The notes under the pieces are model-generated. The model did no database searches and was not told where the DNA came from. It saw only the letters and a program-made list of their open reading frames with translations. A DNA stretch of 64,000 bases, taken from contig NZ_CP034726.1 of assembly GCF_004359375.1 (NCBI RefSeq), positions 1-64,000 of the forward strand, given 5' to 3'. Position numbers and translations under genes: made by a program. The DNA comes from Acetilactobacillus jinshanensis. GTDB lineage: Bacteria > Bacillota > Bacilli > Lactobacillales > Lactobacillaceae. Shown here one piece after another: positions 1 to 10,438 of this stretch (position 1 is the first letter of the stretch; each line of letters opens with the position of its first letter).

Positions 1-1326
1 CTGTGGGAACAGATCCGAGATGAATTTAAGAACCACGTTTCGCCCACAACCTACGCAACTTGGATCAAACCAGTCATCCCGGTTGCCCTTAACAAAAATC
101 AATTGATCTTAGAGTTACCCTCGCCACTCCATCGTGATTATTGGAAAGCTAAGTTATCGCCAAGGCTTGTGGAATACGCGTACAAGATCACGCAGACGGA
201 CATTACGCCGAAGTTTGTCCTGAAGGAAGAGCTTCAACAAAAACAACAGATGGAACAATCAATCCAATCTGCCAACCAAAGCGTTCCGACCTTTAAGAAA
301 CGAACACATTTGAATCCCAACTATACGTTTCAGAAGTTCGTTGTTGGGAAGGGGAATCAAATGGCACACGCCGCTGCGTTAGTCGTTTCTGATGATCCCG
401 GTAAAATGTATGATCCGCTGCTGATCTACGGTGGCGTTGGTTTAGGGAAGACCCATTTAATGCAAGCCATTGGTAACCGGATTATGCAGAAAGACCCAAA
501 GAAGCGGGTCAAGTACGTTACCAGCGAGGCCTTTACCAACGATTTTGTTAAATCCGTCCAGCAGCATAAGTCCGAAAAATTTAGAAAAGAATACCGTGAC
601 GTTGACGTTCTGTTGGTTGATGATATCGAATTCTTTGCTGATAAAGGTGGGACTCAAGAAGAATTCTTCCATACCTTCAACGACTTATATGATGACGGTA
701 AACAGATCGTGCTAACCAGTGACCGGTTGCCAAACGAAATTCCGAAATTACAGGACCGGCTCGTATCACGGTTCGCTTGGGGACTTTCCGTTGACATTAC
801 TCGGCCTGATCTAGCAACCCGAATCGCGATTTTAAAGTCAAAGGCTAAGTTTGCACACATTCGTATCCCAAACAACTGTCTTGAATACATCGCACAGTCG
901 ATTAATTCAAACGTTCGAGAACTGGAAGGCGCCTTATCCCGTGTTAAGGCCTACGCTCGCTTTAGACAGGCGTCCATTACGTTGTCATTAACTAAAAATG
1001 CGCTTCATGGTCTAGATATACAAAAGGCCAATTCCAAAGCGATCTCGATTCCAGCCATTCAAAAAATGGTCGCTTCGTACTTCAACGTGTCAGTCCGTGA
1101 CATCAAAGGTAAAAAGCGGGTTAAGACAATCGTCATCCCGCGTCAAATCGCCATGTATCTATCAAGAGAAATCACAAAGACATCGTTGCCTAAAATTGGT
1201 AAAGCCTTTGGTGGCAAGGACCACACTACGGTTATTCACGCCTACGATAAGATTAAAAAGAACCTTAAGACTAACCCTGATATTCAGAACTATGTTGAAG
1301 ACCTTAAGGGTGAGCTACAAAGATAA
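1..1326 (+). CDS. dnaA: Chromosomal replication initiator DnaA (5' truncated by window edge)
   Basis: DnaA is the AAA+ ATPase that binds DnaA boxes and opens oriC. The reading frame is open from base 1 (LWEQIRDEFK...), so the N-terminal domain I is present except for roughly the first half dozen codons, which lie before the window. Seen: Walker A YGGVGLGKTHL near visible residue 145, Walker B VLLVDDIEFF near 206, and the C-terminal DNA-binding signature GKDHTTVIHAYDKI near 405. The visible 441 residues fit the usual length of about 450. A TTG at 103 opens the same frame but would delete domain I, so it is not the true start. It is followed directly by oriC and dnaN. Confidence 0.97.
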   Translation: MWEQIRDEFKNHVSPTTYATWIKPVIPVALNKNQLILELPSPLHRDYWKAKLSPRLVEYAYKITQTDITPKFVLKEELQQKQQMEQSIQSANQSVPTFKKRTHLNPNYTFQKFVVGKGNQMAHAAALVVSDDPGKMYDPLLIYGGVGLGKTHLMQAIGNRIMQKDPKKRVKYVTSEAFTNDFVKSVQQHKSEKFRKEYRDVDVLLVDDIEFFADKGGTQEEFFHTFNDLYDDGKQIVLTSDRLPNEIPKLQDRLVSRFAWGLSVDITRPDLATRIAILKSKAKFAHIRIPNNCLEYIAQSINSNVRELEGALSRVKAYARFRQASITLSLTKNALHGLDIQKANSKAISIPAIQKMVASYFNVSVRDIKGKKRVKTIVIPRQIAMYLSREITKTSLPKIGKAFGGKDHTTVIHAYDKIKKNLKTNPDIQNYVEDLKGELQR

Positions 1327-1557
1327 TTTAAAAACGCGTATAATTTAACTGCTTAAGTAATTTGTGGACAACGGAAAGAAAGCAACCAAAATATTATCCA
1401 CTTAATTTTTAAGTTATAAACAAGTTATGCACAGTCTTATCCACAACGATACATGTTGTGATGATAGTGACTTCAGCCGATAACGGTAAGTTATCCACAA
1501 GTCCTAATACTACTAACTAATAATATAATTATATTAAATTAATAAAGGAGCTTAGCC
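1327..1557. other. oriC: oriC: dnaA-dnaN origin region with DnaA boxes and AT-rich unwinding element
   Basis: This is the gap between dnaA and dnaN, the usual Firmicutes origin site. Perfect TTATCCACA boxes lie at 1437-1445 and 1491-1499. Near-matches lie at 1394-1402, 1425-1433 (TTATGCACA) and, inverted, at 1363-1371. The last perfect box is followed by a short GC-containing step (agtcc), then a run of TAN-like triplets (1504-1520) and an A/T-only stretch (about 1513-1545). That is the order expected for a DnaA-trio and DNA-unwinding element. The dnaN promoter must also lie here. Functional assignment is by position and motif, not by experiment. Confidence 0.88.
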
Positions 1558-2694
1558 ATGAAATTCTCAATCAAACGATCGAATTTTATCGATGGAATTA
1601 ATAAAGTTTCCCGAGCAATTTCCAATAAAACCACGATTCCGATTCTGACTGGAATTAAAATTGACGCCACTAAAAAAGGCATTACTTTAACTGGAAGCAA
1701 CGCTGATATTTCAATTCAAACGTTAATCGATAGTAAAGATCATGATAATGAACTTGCGATTTCTGAACCAGGTTCAATCGTTCTACCAGCACGTTTCTTT
1801 AGTAGCGTTGTTAAAAAATTACCTGACGAAATGATGAGTATGTCAGTTAGGGATGATTTCCAAACGGTTATTAAATCTGGTAACTCATCCTTTACCATCA
1901 ACGGGTTAGACGCTAGTAATTATCCGCATCTACCAAAGATTAATACGGATAAATCCGTCAAACTCTCCGGTGATTTATTTAAAGAAATTATTCACCAGAC
2001 CGTAATTGCGGTTTCCAACCAAGAAAGTCGACCGATTTTGACTGGGGTTCACTTTGCTTTAAAGAATTCCCAATTATTAGCTGTTGCCACCGATAGTCAT
2101 CGTTTAAGCCAACGTAAAGTTGCTTTACCAAATAATAAAGCTAGTTATGATGTCATTATTCCTGGTAAGAGTTTAATGGAATTATCTCGAATGATTGACC
2201 AACACTCCGATGTTGAAATGCGTTTGTCCGAAAACCAGGTTCTCTTCTTAATGGGCAACACTTCGTTTTACTCACGTCTACTGGAAGGTAACTACCCGGA
2301 TACTTCACAGTTAATCCCTGACGATTCTACGACTCAGGTTCAGTTTGAAGCTCCAGCATTATTAGCCGCCATCGAGCGAGCTTCGTTACTGTCACACGCA
2401 TCCCGAAACAACGTAATTCAGATGAGTTTAAAGCCTGGCCAGGACAACGTAACGATTACTGGTAATTCCCCTGACGTTGGTAACGTTAAAGAAGACTTAA
2501 AGCCAAAAGCTATTAAGGGTAAGGACTTATCAATCTCGTTTAATCCTGATTACATGAAGGATGCCCTGAAGTCACTTGGTAATACCATGGTCAACATTGA
2601 TTTCTTATCAGCACTGCGTCCGTTCACGCTGTTACCAACTGAAGATCACCAGAAGAACTTTGTTCAGTTGATCACGCCAGTTCGAACTTTCTAA
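1558..2694 (+). CDS. dnaN: DNA polymerase III beta sliding clamp
   Basis: This is the ring-shaped processivity clamp of the replicative polymerase, loaded on DNA as a dimer of three-domain subunits. It is 378 aa, the normal family length, beginning MKFSIKRSNFIDGINKVSRAI and ending with the conserved LLPTEDHQKNFVQLITPVRTF-type tail. The ATG start has an AAAGGAG site 7 nt upstream. It lies directly downstream of oriC and is followed by a strong terminator, so it appears to be transcribed separately from yaaA-recF-gyrBA. Confidence 0.97.
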   Translation: MKFSIKRSNFIDGINKVSRAISNKTTIPILTGIKIDATKKGITLTGSNADISIQTLIDSKDHDNELAISEPGSIVLPARFFSSVVKKLPDEMMSMSVRDDFQTVIKSGNSSFTINGLDASNYPHLPKINTDKSVKLSGDLFKEIIHQTVIAVSNQESRPILTGVHFALKNSQLLAVATDSHRLSQRKVALPNNKASYDVIIPGKSLMELSRMIDQHSDVEMRLSENQVLFLMGNTSFYSRLLEGNYPDTSQLIPDDSTTQVQFEAPALLAAIERASLLSHASRNNVIQMSLKPGQDNVTITGNSPDVGNVKEDLKPKAIKGKDLSISFNPDYMKDALKSLGNTMVNIDFLSALRPFTLLPTEDHQKNFVQLITPVRTF

Positions 2695-2726
2695 ATTTAA
2701 AATTAATTGATAGAAATAAAATAATA

Positions 2727-2757
2727 AAACGCTCGGTTTTTAGCCGAGCGTTTTTGT
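2727..2757 (+). terminator. Rho-independent terminator after dnaN
   Basis: An AAACGCTCGG / CCGAGCGTTT stem (10 bp) with a 7-nt loop is followed by a T run. Confidence 0.9.
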
Positions 2758-2881
2758 TTATAATTATGTAATTTGGGAATAATCGCCTAATAAAACCGAT
2801 TTGAGACAATTTTTATTTATTAACGTGTCTTTTATTATGAACGAGTAAAAATAGCTAGTATCGGTAATAAATTGCTAAATA

Positions 2882-2890
2882 TGTTATAAT
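2882..2890 (+). promoter_or_regulatory. Extended -10 promoter of yaaA-recF-gyrBA
   Basis: TGTTATAAT is an extended -10 element (TGn plus a perfect TATAAT). It lies 25 nt upstream of the yaaA start, and no good -35 is visible. It follows the dnaN terminator, so it probably drives the next operon. Confidence 0.6.
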
Positions 2891-2915
2891 AAGCACTGAA
2901 AAGGTGGGTGAAACT

Positions 2916-3134
2916 TTGAAAAAGACTTTTTATTTAAATACTGATTACATAACGTTAGGTCAGTTACTGAAAGCGGAGTCCATCGTGGCTACTGGAGGCC
3001 GTGCCAAGTGGTACTTAAAGGCGCATCCAGTCAAACTTAACGGTGAATTAGAAAATCGACGGGGTAAGAAATTACATCCTGGCGACAACGTAGAGATTTC
3101 TGATCACGGGATGCTTTTTATTCGGAAAAAGTAG
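2916..3134 (+). CDS. yaaA: S4-domain RNA-binding protein YaaA
   Basis: This is a 72-aa S4-like RNA-binding protein invariably found between dnaN and recF in Firmicutes, with a likely role in ribosome or RNA metabolism. The S4 pattern is visible as ITLGQLLKAESIVATGGRAK followed by VKLNGELENRRGKKLHPGD. A GTG at 2904 opens the frame, but it overlaps the AAGGTGGG ribosome binding site, so the TTG at 2916 is the better start. It ends 8 nt before recF, so the two are co-transcribed. Confidence 0.9.
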   Translation: MKKTFYLNTDYITLGQLLKAESIVATGGRAKWYLKAHPVKLNGELENRRGKKLHPGDNVEISDHGMLFIRKK

Positions 3135-3142
3135 GCTGAATA

Positions 3143-4264
3143 ATGAGACTTGACGAATTAAAGCTACATAACTTTCGAAATTATAGTCAAGCTGACGTTC
3201 ATTTTGCACCAGGGATTAACGTTCTGATCGGTAATAATGCCCAGGGAAAAACTAATCTCCTGGAAGCGGTATACGTTCTGGCGTTAGCCCGAAGTCATCG
3301 AACTCATAACAATCGTGATTTGATCAATTGGAAACACGATACGGCACAGATCAAAGGCTTGATTAAAAAGAAGCTAGGCAACCTGCATCTTGAATTGGAC
3401 CTAAGCCGACACGGTAAACGTGCCAAGGTCAATTACATTCGTCAGGCTCGATTATCCAGTTACGTCGGACAACTTAACGTGGTTCTTTTTTCTCCTGATG
3501 ATTTATCGATCGTAAAGGGTGCGCCCATGATTCGGCGTCACTTTATGAACACTGAATTTAGTCAGATGAGTAATAAATACATGTATAACGTTGCCCAGTA
3601 CAAGGATATTTTGCAGCAGCGTAATCATTACCTTAAAAGCCTGCATTATCATCATTCGTCAGATTTGGTTTATTTAAGCGTTCTCTCTGATCAGTTAGCT
3701 GGTTTCGGTGCCGAAATTATCTTTCAGCGCATTCAGTTACTTAATCGATTAGAGAAATGGTCACAAAAGATCGACCGTGAGATTTCTTTAGCGACCGAAC
3801 ACATGCAACTGAAGTATGAAACAGCTTTAAAACCGGATCAGATGGGTTCTGTAAAGGAAATTTATGGAAATTTAAAGCAGCTTTATGCTGACGCTCGAGG
3901 CCGTGAGATTCGAACGGGAACCACTGCGTTGGGTCCGCATCGGGATGACTTGCGGTTCATTATTAATGGCAAGGATGTTCAGACGTTCGGATCACAGGGT
4001 CAGCAAAGGACCAGTGCCCTGTCAATTAAGTTGGCAGAGATTGATTTAATGCGTGAAGTTACCGGAGAATATCCGGTCCTTTTACTCGATGATGTTTTAT
4101 CCGAATTGGATGATAAGCGACAGACTCATCTGTTACGAGCCATTCAGGACAAGGTGCAGACGTTTATTACAACCACGAATCTAAGTGGAATCGCTCGAAA
4201 CCTGATCCATGATCCAAAGATTTTTCGGATCGACCATGGAACCATTCAGGTTTCAGATGAATAA
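3143..4264 (+). CDS. recF: DNA replication and repair protein RecF
   Basis: RecF is an SMC-like ATPase that loads RecA at single-strand gaps together with RecO and RecR. It is 373 aa, the usual length. Seen: Walker A IGNNAQGKTNLLEAV near residue 30, ABC-type signature FGSQGQQRTSALSIKLAE near 282, and Walker B VLLLDDVLSELDD near 312. It starts 8 nt after yaaA and precedes gyrB by 42 nt. Confidence 0.96.
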   Translation: MRLDELKLHNFRNYSQADVHFAPGINVLIGNNAQGKTNLLEAVYVLALARSHRTHNNRDLINWKHDTAQIKGLIKKKLGNLHLELDLSRHGKRAKVNYIRQARLSSYVGQLNVVLFSPDDLSIVKGAPMIRRHFMNTEFSQMSNKYMYNVAQYKDILQQRNHYLKSLHYHHSSDLVYLSVLSDQLAGFGAEIIFQRIQLLNRLEKWSQKIDREISLATEHMQLKYETALKPDQMGSVKEIYGNLKQLYADARGREIRTGTTALGPHRDDLRFIINGKDVQTFGSQGQQRTSALSIKLAEIDLMREVTGEYPVLLLDDVLSELDDKRQTHLLRAIQDKVQTFITTTNLSGIARNLIHDPKIFRIDHGTIQVSDE

Positions 4265-6247
<1,983 letters not shown>

Positions 6248-6327
6248 AGTTAAAGTGTTAAGTGTCAAAGATGTTAACAGTCATTAACAGTTAACAAGTA
6301 ACAGTCGTCGTGAATGGAGGAAACCAA

Positions 6328-8817
6328 ATGGCGAACGAAGATTTGAACAATCGAATTACGAACGTTGACCTTTCCAAGCGAATGCGGTCTTCGTTCTTAG
6401 ATTACGCAATGAGTGTTATCGTTGCCCGAGCTCTGCCAGACGTCTGTGATGGCTTAAAGCCAGTTCAGCGCCGAATCCTGTATGATATGCATGAATTAGG
6501 TGTTACCCCTGATAAGCCGTATAAGAAATCAGCCAGAGTCGTCGGTGATGTCTTAGGTAAGTATCATCCCCATGGTGACAGTGCCGTTTATGGTGCCCTA
6601 GTTAGAATGGCTCAGCCGTTCAGTTACCGTTACATGTTAGTCGACGGTCATGGTAACTTTGGCTCGATCGATGGTGATGGCGCCGCTGCCATGCGTTATA
6701 CTGAAGCCCGCTTAAGCCGGGTCTCGGTTGAAATGTTAAGGGATATTAACAAAGATACCGTTAAATTCCAGGATAACTACGATGGGACCGAACGTGAACC
6801 AGTTGTCTTACCAGCTCGTTTTCCAAACTTATTAGTGAACGGAGCTAACGGGATTGCCGTTGGGATGGCTACCAACATTCCGCCGCATAACTTAAGCGAA
6901 GTTATCGACGGGATTCACATGTTAATGCATAATCCTGACGTCACCGTTCCTGAATTGATGAAGGCCATTCCAGGTCCTGATTTTCCAACCGGTGGTGTCG
7001 TAATCGGCAAATCCGGAATTAGAAAAGCTTACCAGACCGGTCGAGGAACGATTGCTTTACGTGCCAAGGTCGATATTCAGGAACAAAAGAACGGTAAGAA
7101 GCAGATCGTTATTACTCAGATGCCGTACATGGTTAACAAGGCCCAGTTAGTTAAGCACATTGCTAACCTAGTTCGTGACAAGCGAATTATGGGGATCACC
7201 GACGTTAATGATGAATCAGACCGTGAAGGCTTACGGGTCGTTATTAAAGTTCGTCGTGACGCCAGCGCCCAGATCATTTTAAATAATTTATATAAGATGA
7301 CCCTGTTACAGACGTCCTTCAGCTTTAACATGCTAGCGATCGTTAATGGTGCTCCACGCCTGTTAAACCTTAAGCAGATTTTACAGTATTACTTAAAGCA
7401 CCAGGTGGAAGTGGTTCGCCGCCGTGTCAAGTATGAATTAAATCGTGCTCAGAAGCGTGACGAAATCATGCGTGGCCTCTTGATTGCCTTGGATCACATC
7501 AAGGAAATCATCCGGATTATTCGTAGTTCCAAGACCAGCGTGGTTGCTAAAGCTCACTTAATGGACAACTTCAAGTTAACTGATCGTCAAGCCCAAGCCA
7601 TTTTGGACATGCGATTAGTTCGTTTAACCGGCTTAGAATACGGTAAGATCGAAGCTACCCATAAACAGTTATTAAAGGATATTACCAACTATAAGGGCAT
7701 CCTTGGTGATCCAAAGAAAGTTGATCACATTATCGATACTCAGATCTTAAAGCTTAAGAAGCGTTTTGGTGATAAGCGTCGAACCAAGATTATGTTCGGT
7801 AAGGTTATGAGCCTTGAAGATGAAGACTTGATCGAACCGAAAGACGTTATGGTTACCTTAACCCACCGTGGTTACGTCAAGCGGATCAACACCGATGAAT
7901 TTAAGACCCAGAACCGTGGTGGCCGTGGTATTCAAGGGATGGACGTTCATAACGATGATTTCGTTGAACACCTGATTTCGACGAATACTCATGATACATT
8001 ACTGCTATTCACTAACGCTGGTAAAGTCTACCGAATGACGGTTTACCAGATTCCTGAATACGGCCGTAACGCTAAAGGCTTACCGATCATTAACTTCCTG
8101 AAGATCGACCCAAAGGAACGCATCCAAGCTGTGATCAACGTTTCTGATAAGTCACACGATCAGGATAAGTATTTGTTCTTTACCACCGTTCAAGGAACCG
8201 TTAAGCGTACCCCTGTTAAGGACTTTATGAACATTCGTCGAAGCGGCTTAAAGGCCATTCACTTAAATAAGGGTGACGAACTGTTAAACGTTTCGATCGT
8301 TAGTTCCGGTCAGAACATGATCATCGGGACTCATCAGGGTTATGCTGTCGCATTTCCTGTTGACAGTGTTCGTTCGATGGGCCGTGACGCTACCGGTGTT
8401 CGTGGTGCCCAGCTTCGTCCGCATGATTACGCAATTGGTGCCGACGTCTTAGGTCCGCACGACTACGTCTTCGTAATCTCTGAAAAGGGTTACGGTAAGC
8501 GGACGCCTGCTAACCAGTACCAGATTAAAGGCCGTGGCGGTAAGGGAATTAAGACGGTTAACGTTGCCAAAAAGAACGGTCCGTTAGCTGGCTTAACGAC
8601 GTTACACGGTCATGAAGATCTGATGTTGATGACCAACCGTGGAGTCACGATTCGATTCAATGCTTCCGACGTTTCTGAAACCAGTCGTGTCACCTACGGA
8701 GTTCGTTTAATTAGAGTTAATAAGGGATCTAAAGTTACGACCTTAGCTAAGGTTCCACATGACGATACTCCTGAAAAGATTCAAGCTAAGTCAACCGATA
8801 GCGAAAAACAGAATTAA
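6328..8817 (+). CDS. gyrA: DNA gyrase subunit A
   Basis: This is the DNA-breaking subunit of gyrase. It is 829 aa from the ATG at 6328, which has GGAGG 7 nt upstream; a GTG at 6310 in the same frame lies ahead of that site and is unlikely. The catalytic tyrosine is in [11 protein letters not shown]. The quinolone-determining loop reads [17 protein letters not shown], with the wild-type-like Ser. GyrA-box [10 protein letters not shown] and the six-bladed C-terminal wrapping domain repeats follow. Confidence 0.97.
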   Translation: MANEDLNNRITNVDLSKRMRSSFLDYAMSVIVARALPDVCDGLKPVQRRILYDMHELGVTPDKPYKKSARVVGDVLGKYHPHGDSAVYGALVRMAQPFSYRYMLVDGHGNFGSIDGDGAAAMRYTEARLSRVSVEMLRDINKDTVKFQDNYDGTEREPVVLPARFPNLLVNGANGIAVGMATNIPPHNLSEVIDGIHMLMHNPDVTVPELMKAIPGPDFPTGGVVIGKSGIRKAYQTGRGTIALRAKVDIQEQKNGKKQIVITQMPYMVNKAQLVKHIANLVRDKRIMGITDVNDESDREGLRVVIKVRRDASAQIILNNLYKMTLLQTSFSFNMLAIVNGAPRLLNLKQILQYYLKHQVEVVRRRVKYELNRAQKRDEIMRGLLIALDHIKEIIRIIRSSKTSVVAKAHLMDNFKLTDRQAQAILDMRLVRLTGLEYGKIEATHKQLLKDITNYKGILGDPKKVDHIIDTQILKLKKRFGDKRRTKIMFGKVMSLEDEDLIEPKDVMVTLTHRGYVKRINTDEFKTQNRGGRGIQGMDVHNDDFVEHLISTNTHDTLLLFTNAGKVYRMTVYQIPEYGRNAKGLPIINFLKIDPKERIQAVINVSDKSHDQDKYLFFTTVQGTVKRTPVKDFMNIRRSGLKAIHLNKGDELLNVSIVSSGQNMIIGTHQGYAVAFPVDSVRSMGRDATGVRGAQLRPHDYAIGADVLGPHDYVFVISEKGYGKRTPANQYQIKGRGGKGIKTVNVAKKNGPLAGLTTLHGHEDLMLMTNRGVTIRFNASDVSETSRVTYGVRLIRVNKGSKVTTLAKVPHDDTPEKIQAKSTDSEKQN

Positions 8818-8843
8818 ATTTTGAAATTAAATTAATAATTTTA

Positions 8844-8875
8844 AAAAGGGCGGGTGATTTCACCCGTCTTTTTCG
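8844..8875 (+). terminator. Terminator after gyrA
   Basis: A GGGCGGGTG / CACCCGTCTT stem with an ATTT loop is followed by TTTTT. Confidence 0.88.
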
Positions 8876-8914
8876 TAATTAAATATGATCGCAAATCAAT
8901 TATTTCAGGCAAAA

Positions 8915-8944
8915 TTGAATTCAGAGTTAAATTTGTGGTAAACT
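8915..8944 (+). promoter_or_regulatory. Promoter of rpsF-ssb-rpsR
   Basis: A -35 TTGAAT (8915-8920) is separated by 18 bp from a -10 TAAACT (8939-8944) with an upstream TG (extended -10). It lies 95 nt before rpsF. Confidence 0.6.
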
Positions 8945-8952
8945 TTTAGTTT

Positions 8953-9010
8953 GTAGACGTGATTATTGATTGCGTCTACCCTGCTCCTGAAAATTTTCAC
9001 AGTCGGGAGC
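8953..9010 (+). promoter_or_regulatory. Structured leader of rpsF operon (candidate S6:S18 autoregulatory RNA)
   Basis: Two stem-loops lie between the promoter and the rpsF ribosome binding site. The first is GTAGACG / CGTCTAC (8953-8979). The second is GCTCC plus TGA closed by TCA, with a CAGTCG bulge, then GGAGC (8983-9010). Many bacteria regulate rpsF-rpsR through binding of the S6:S18 dimer to a bulged hairpin in this leader. I cannot confirm the exact conserved bulge, so the functional call is inferred from position and shape. Confidence 0.5.
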
Positions 9011-9038
9011 CTGAAGACCATAGGGAGGTGTGAACATT

Positions 9039-9371
9039 ATGGAAAAACGTAGATACGAAATTACTTACATCATTCGTCCAGATATCGATTCTGCTAGCAA
9101 AGAAAAGTTAGTTAAGCGCTTCGATACCATTTTAAAGGCTAGTGGTGCCAAGATCGACAGTTCCAAGGACTGGCAGAAGCGTCGTTTTGCATACCCAATT
9201 GATAAGTTCACTGAAGGTACTTATCACATTATCAACATGCAAACTGACAAGCCTGCTGCCTTAGAAGAATTTGACCGTTTAGCTAAGTATGACCACAACA
9301 TTTTACGTCATATGATCGTTAAACGTGATTACACTAAAGAAGCTCAAGACGATAAAAAAGCTGACAAGTAA
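9039..9371 (+). CDS. rpsF: 30S ribosomal protein S6
   Basis: S6 binds 16S rRNA with S18 in the small-subunit platform. It is 110 aa, beginning MEKRRYEITYIIRPDID. The family signature RFDTILKASGAKI and the basic C-terminal half (RHMIVKRDYTKEA) are visible. The ATG at 9039 lies 8 nt after GGGAGGTG; an in-frame GTG at 9030 sits inside that site and is rejected. It is the first gene of the rpsF-ssb-rpsR operon. Confidence 0.97.
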   Translation: MEKRRYEITYIIRPDIDSASKEKLVKRFDTILKASGAKIDSSKDWQKRRFAYPIDKFTEGTYHIINMQTDKPAALEEFDRLAKYDHNILRHMIVKRDYTKEAQDDKKADK

Positions 9372-9412
9372 TTATCAGTTTTCGTTTTAATCGATAGAGA
9401 GGAGTGTTGCAC

Positions 9413-10039
9413 ATGATTAATCGTGTAACCCTTACTGGTCGCCTGACCAGAAACGTTGATTTGCGATACACTCCGAGTGGAGTCGCCGTTGGTAACTTCA
9501 CGTTGGCGGTTGATCGTCAGTTTACTAACCGAAATGGTCAGCGTGGTACTGACTTTATCCGGTGCGTAATTTGGCGTAAATCAGCTGAAAACTTTGCTAA
9601 TTTCACCCATAAAGGTTCATTAGTTGGGATTGACGGTCGTATTCAGACTGGATCTTACCAGAACCAACAGGGACAGACCGTTTACACTACTGACGTTGTG
9701 GTTGATAACTTTGCTTTACTTGAAAGTAAGCAGCAGAGTCAAGCTTCCGGTCAGCCGAACGGCCCTGCTAACAAAGTTACCAACAACAATGCTCCTCAAA
9801 ATGGTGGTCAGAATGGACCTATGAATCCGTTTGCTTCCCAGGGTAATAACAACCAGAATAGTGGCTATCGACCAAAATATAAGCCTAATAACGGTGGTAA
9901 TGCACCGGCTGGTGGACCTAAGAAGCCATCTAATCCTAATAAGCCGAAAGGCAATGGTAACGGTGGCAACAATAAAGATCCGTTTGCTAACTCTGGTAAC
10001 AAAAAGATTGATATCTCCGATGATGATTTACCGTTCTAA
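9413..10039 (+). CDS. ssb: Single-stranded DNA-binding protein
   Basis: SSB protects ssDNA and recruits partners through its C-terminal tip. It is 208 aa from the ATG at 9413 (GAGGAG site 7 nt upstream). An OB-fold occupies about residues 1-105 (MINRVTLTGRLTRNVDLRYT, TDFIRCVIWRKSAENFA). A long Gln/Asn/Gly/Pro-rich disordered linker follows, ending in the acidic partner-binding tip DISDDDLPF. It lies between rpsF and rpsR as in other Firmicutes. Confidence 0.97.
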   Translation: MINRVTLTGRLTRNVDLRYTPSGVAVGNFTLAVDRQFTNRNGQRGTDFIRCVIWRKSAENFANFTHKGSLVGIDGRIQTGSYQNQQGQTVYTTDVVVDNFALLESKQQSQASGQPNGPANKVTNNNAPQNGGQNGPMNPFASQGNNNQNSGYRPKYKPNNGGNAPAGGPKKPSNPNKPKGNGNGGNNKDPFANSGNKKIDISDDDLPF

Positions 10040-10085
10040 AATTTAGAAATTTTCCAAGAATTCGACATAGAGGAGGTAAACCAGT

Positions 10086-10307
10086 ATGGCATTTAGAAGA
10101 CATCGTAAGATTGACTTCATCGCAGCCAATCATATTGACTATATCGACTATAAAGACGTTAACCTTTTAAGAAGATTTGTTTCTGAAAAGGGTAAGATTT
10201 TACCACGTCGTGTCACTGGCACCAGTGCTAAGAATCAGCGTCGTTTAACGGTAGCTATTAAACGAGCTCGTATCATGGGCTTGATGCCATTCGTTACCGA
10301 AGAATAA
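10086..10307 (+). CDS. rpsR: 30S ribosomal protein S18
   Basis: S18 pairs with S6 in the 30S platform. It is 73 aa. The sequence [26 protein letters not shown] and the basic tail [12 protein letters not shown] are typical of S18. A GAGGAGG site precedes the ATG. It is the last gene of the operon and is followed by a terminator. Confidence 0.97.
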   Translation: MAFRRHRKIDFIAANHIDYIDYKDVNLLRRFVSEKGKILPRRVTGTSAKNQRRLTVAIKRARIMGLMPFVTEE

Positions 10308-10326
10308 TCTGAAATTAATTTTTATA

Positions 10327-10366
10327 AAGTGCTTGATTACAGATCCTGTAATCAAGCGCTTTTTGT
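10327..10366 (+). terminator. Terminator after rpsR
   Basis: A long GTGCTTGATTAC / GTAATCAAGCGC stem with a short loop is followed by TTTTTG. Confidence 0.9.
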
Positions 10367-10378
10367 TTTGGTCGCTTT

Positions 10379-10407
10379 TTGGGATTACGGTTTGGTAATG
10401 ATAAAAT
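10379..10407 (+). promoter_or_regulatory. Promoter of gdpP-rplI-dnaB
   Basis: A -35-like TTGGGA (10379-10384) is 17 bp from TAAAAT (10402-10407), with TGa in front (extended -10). It lies 32 nt before the gdpP start. Confidence 0.55.
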
Positions 10408-10438
10408 ATACTTAAAGTAATGGCTTAAGAGGATGCGT

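Noticed and set aside
457-672. Reading frames on the opposite strand or in other frames within dnaA, gyrB, gyrA and the other core genes
   Set aside because: They lie wholly inside strongly supported genes, lack ribosome binding sites and carry no domain features.
6248-6327. Recurring GTTAACAGT-like strings between genes (also near 27460, 34605 and 47515)
   Set aside because: Short, AT-rich and variable; no fixed unit or spacing, so not called a repeat family.
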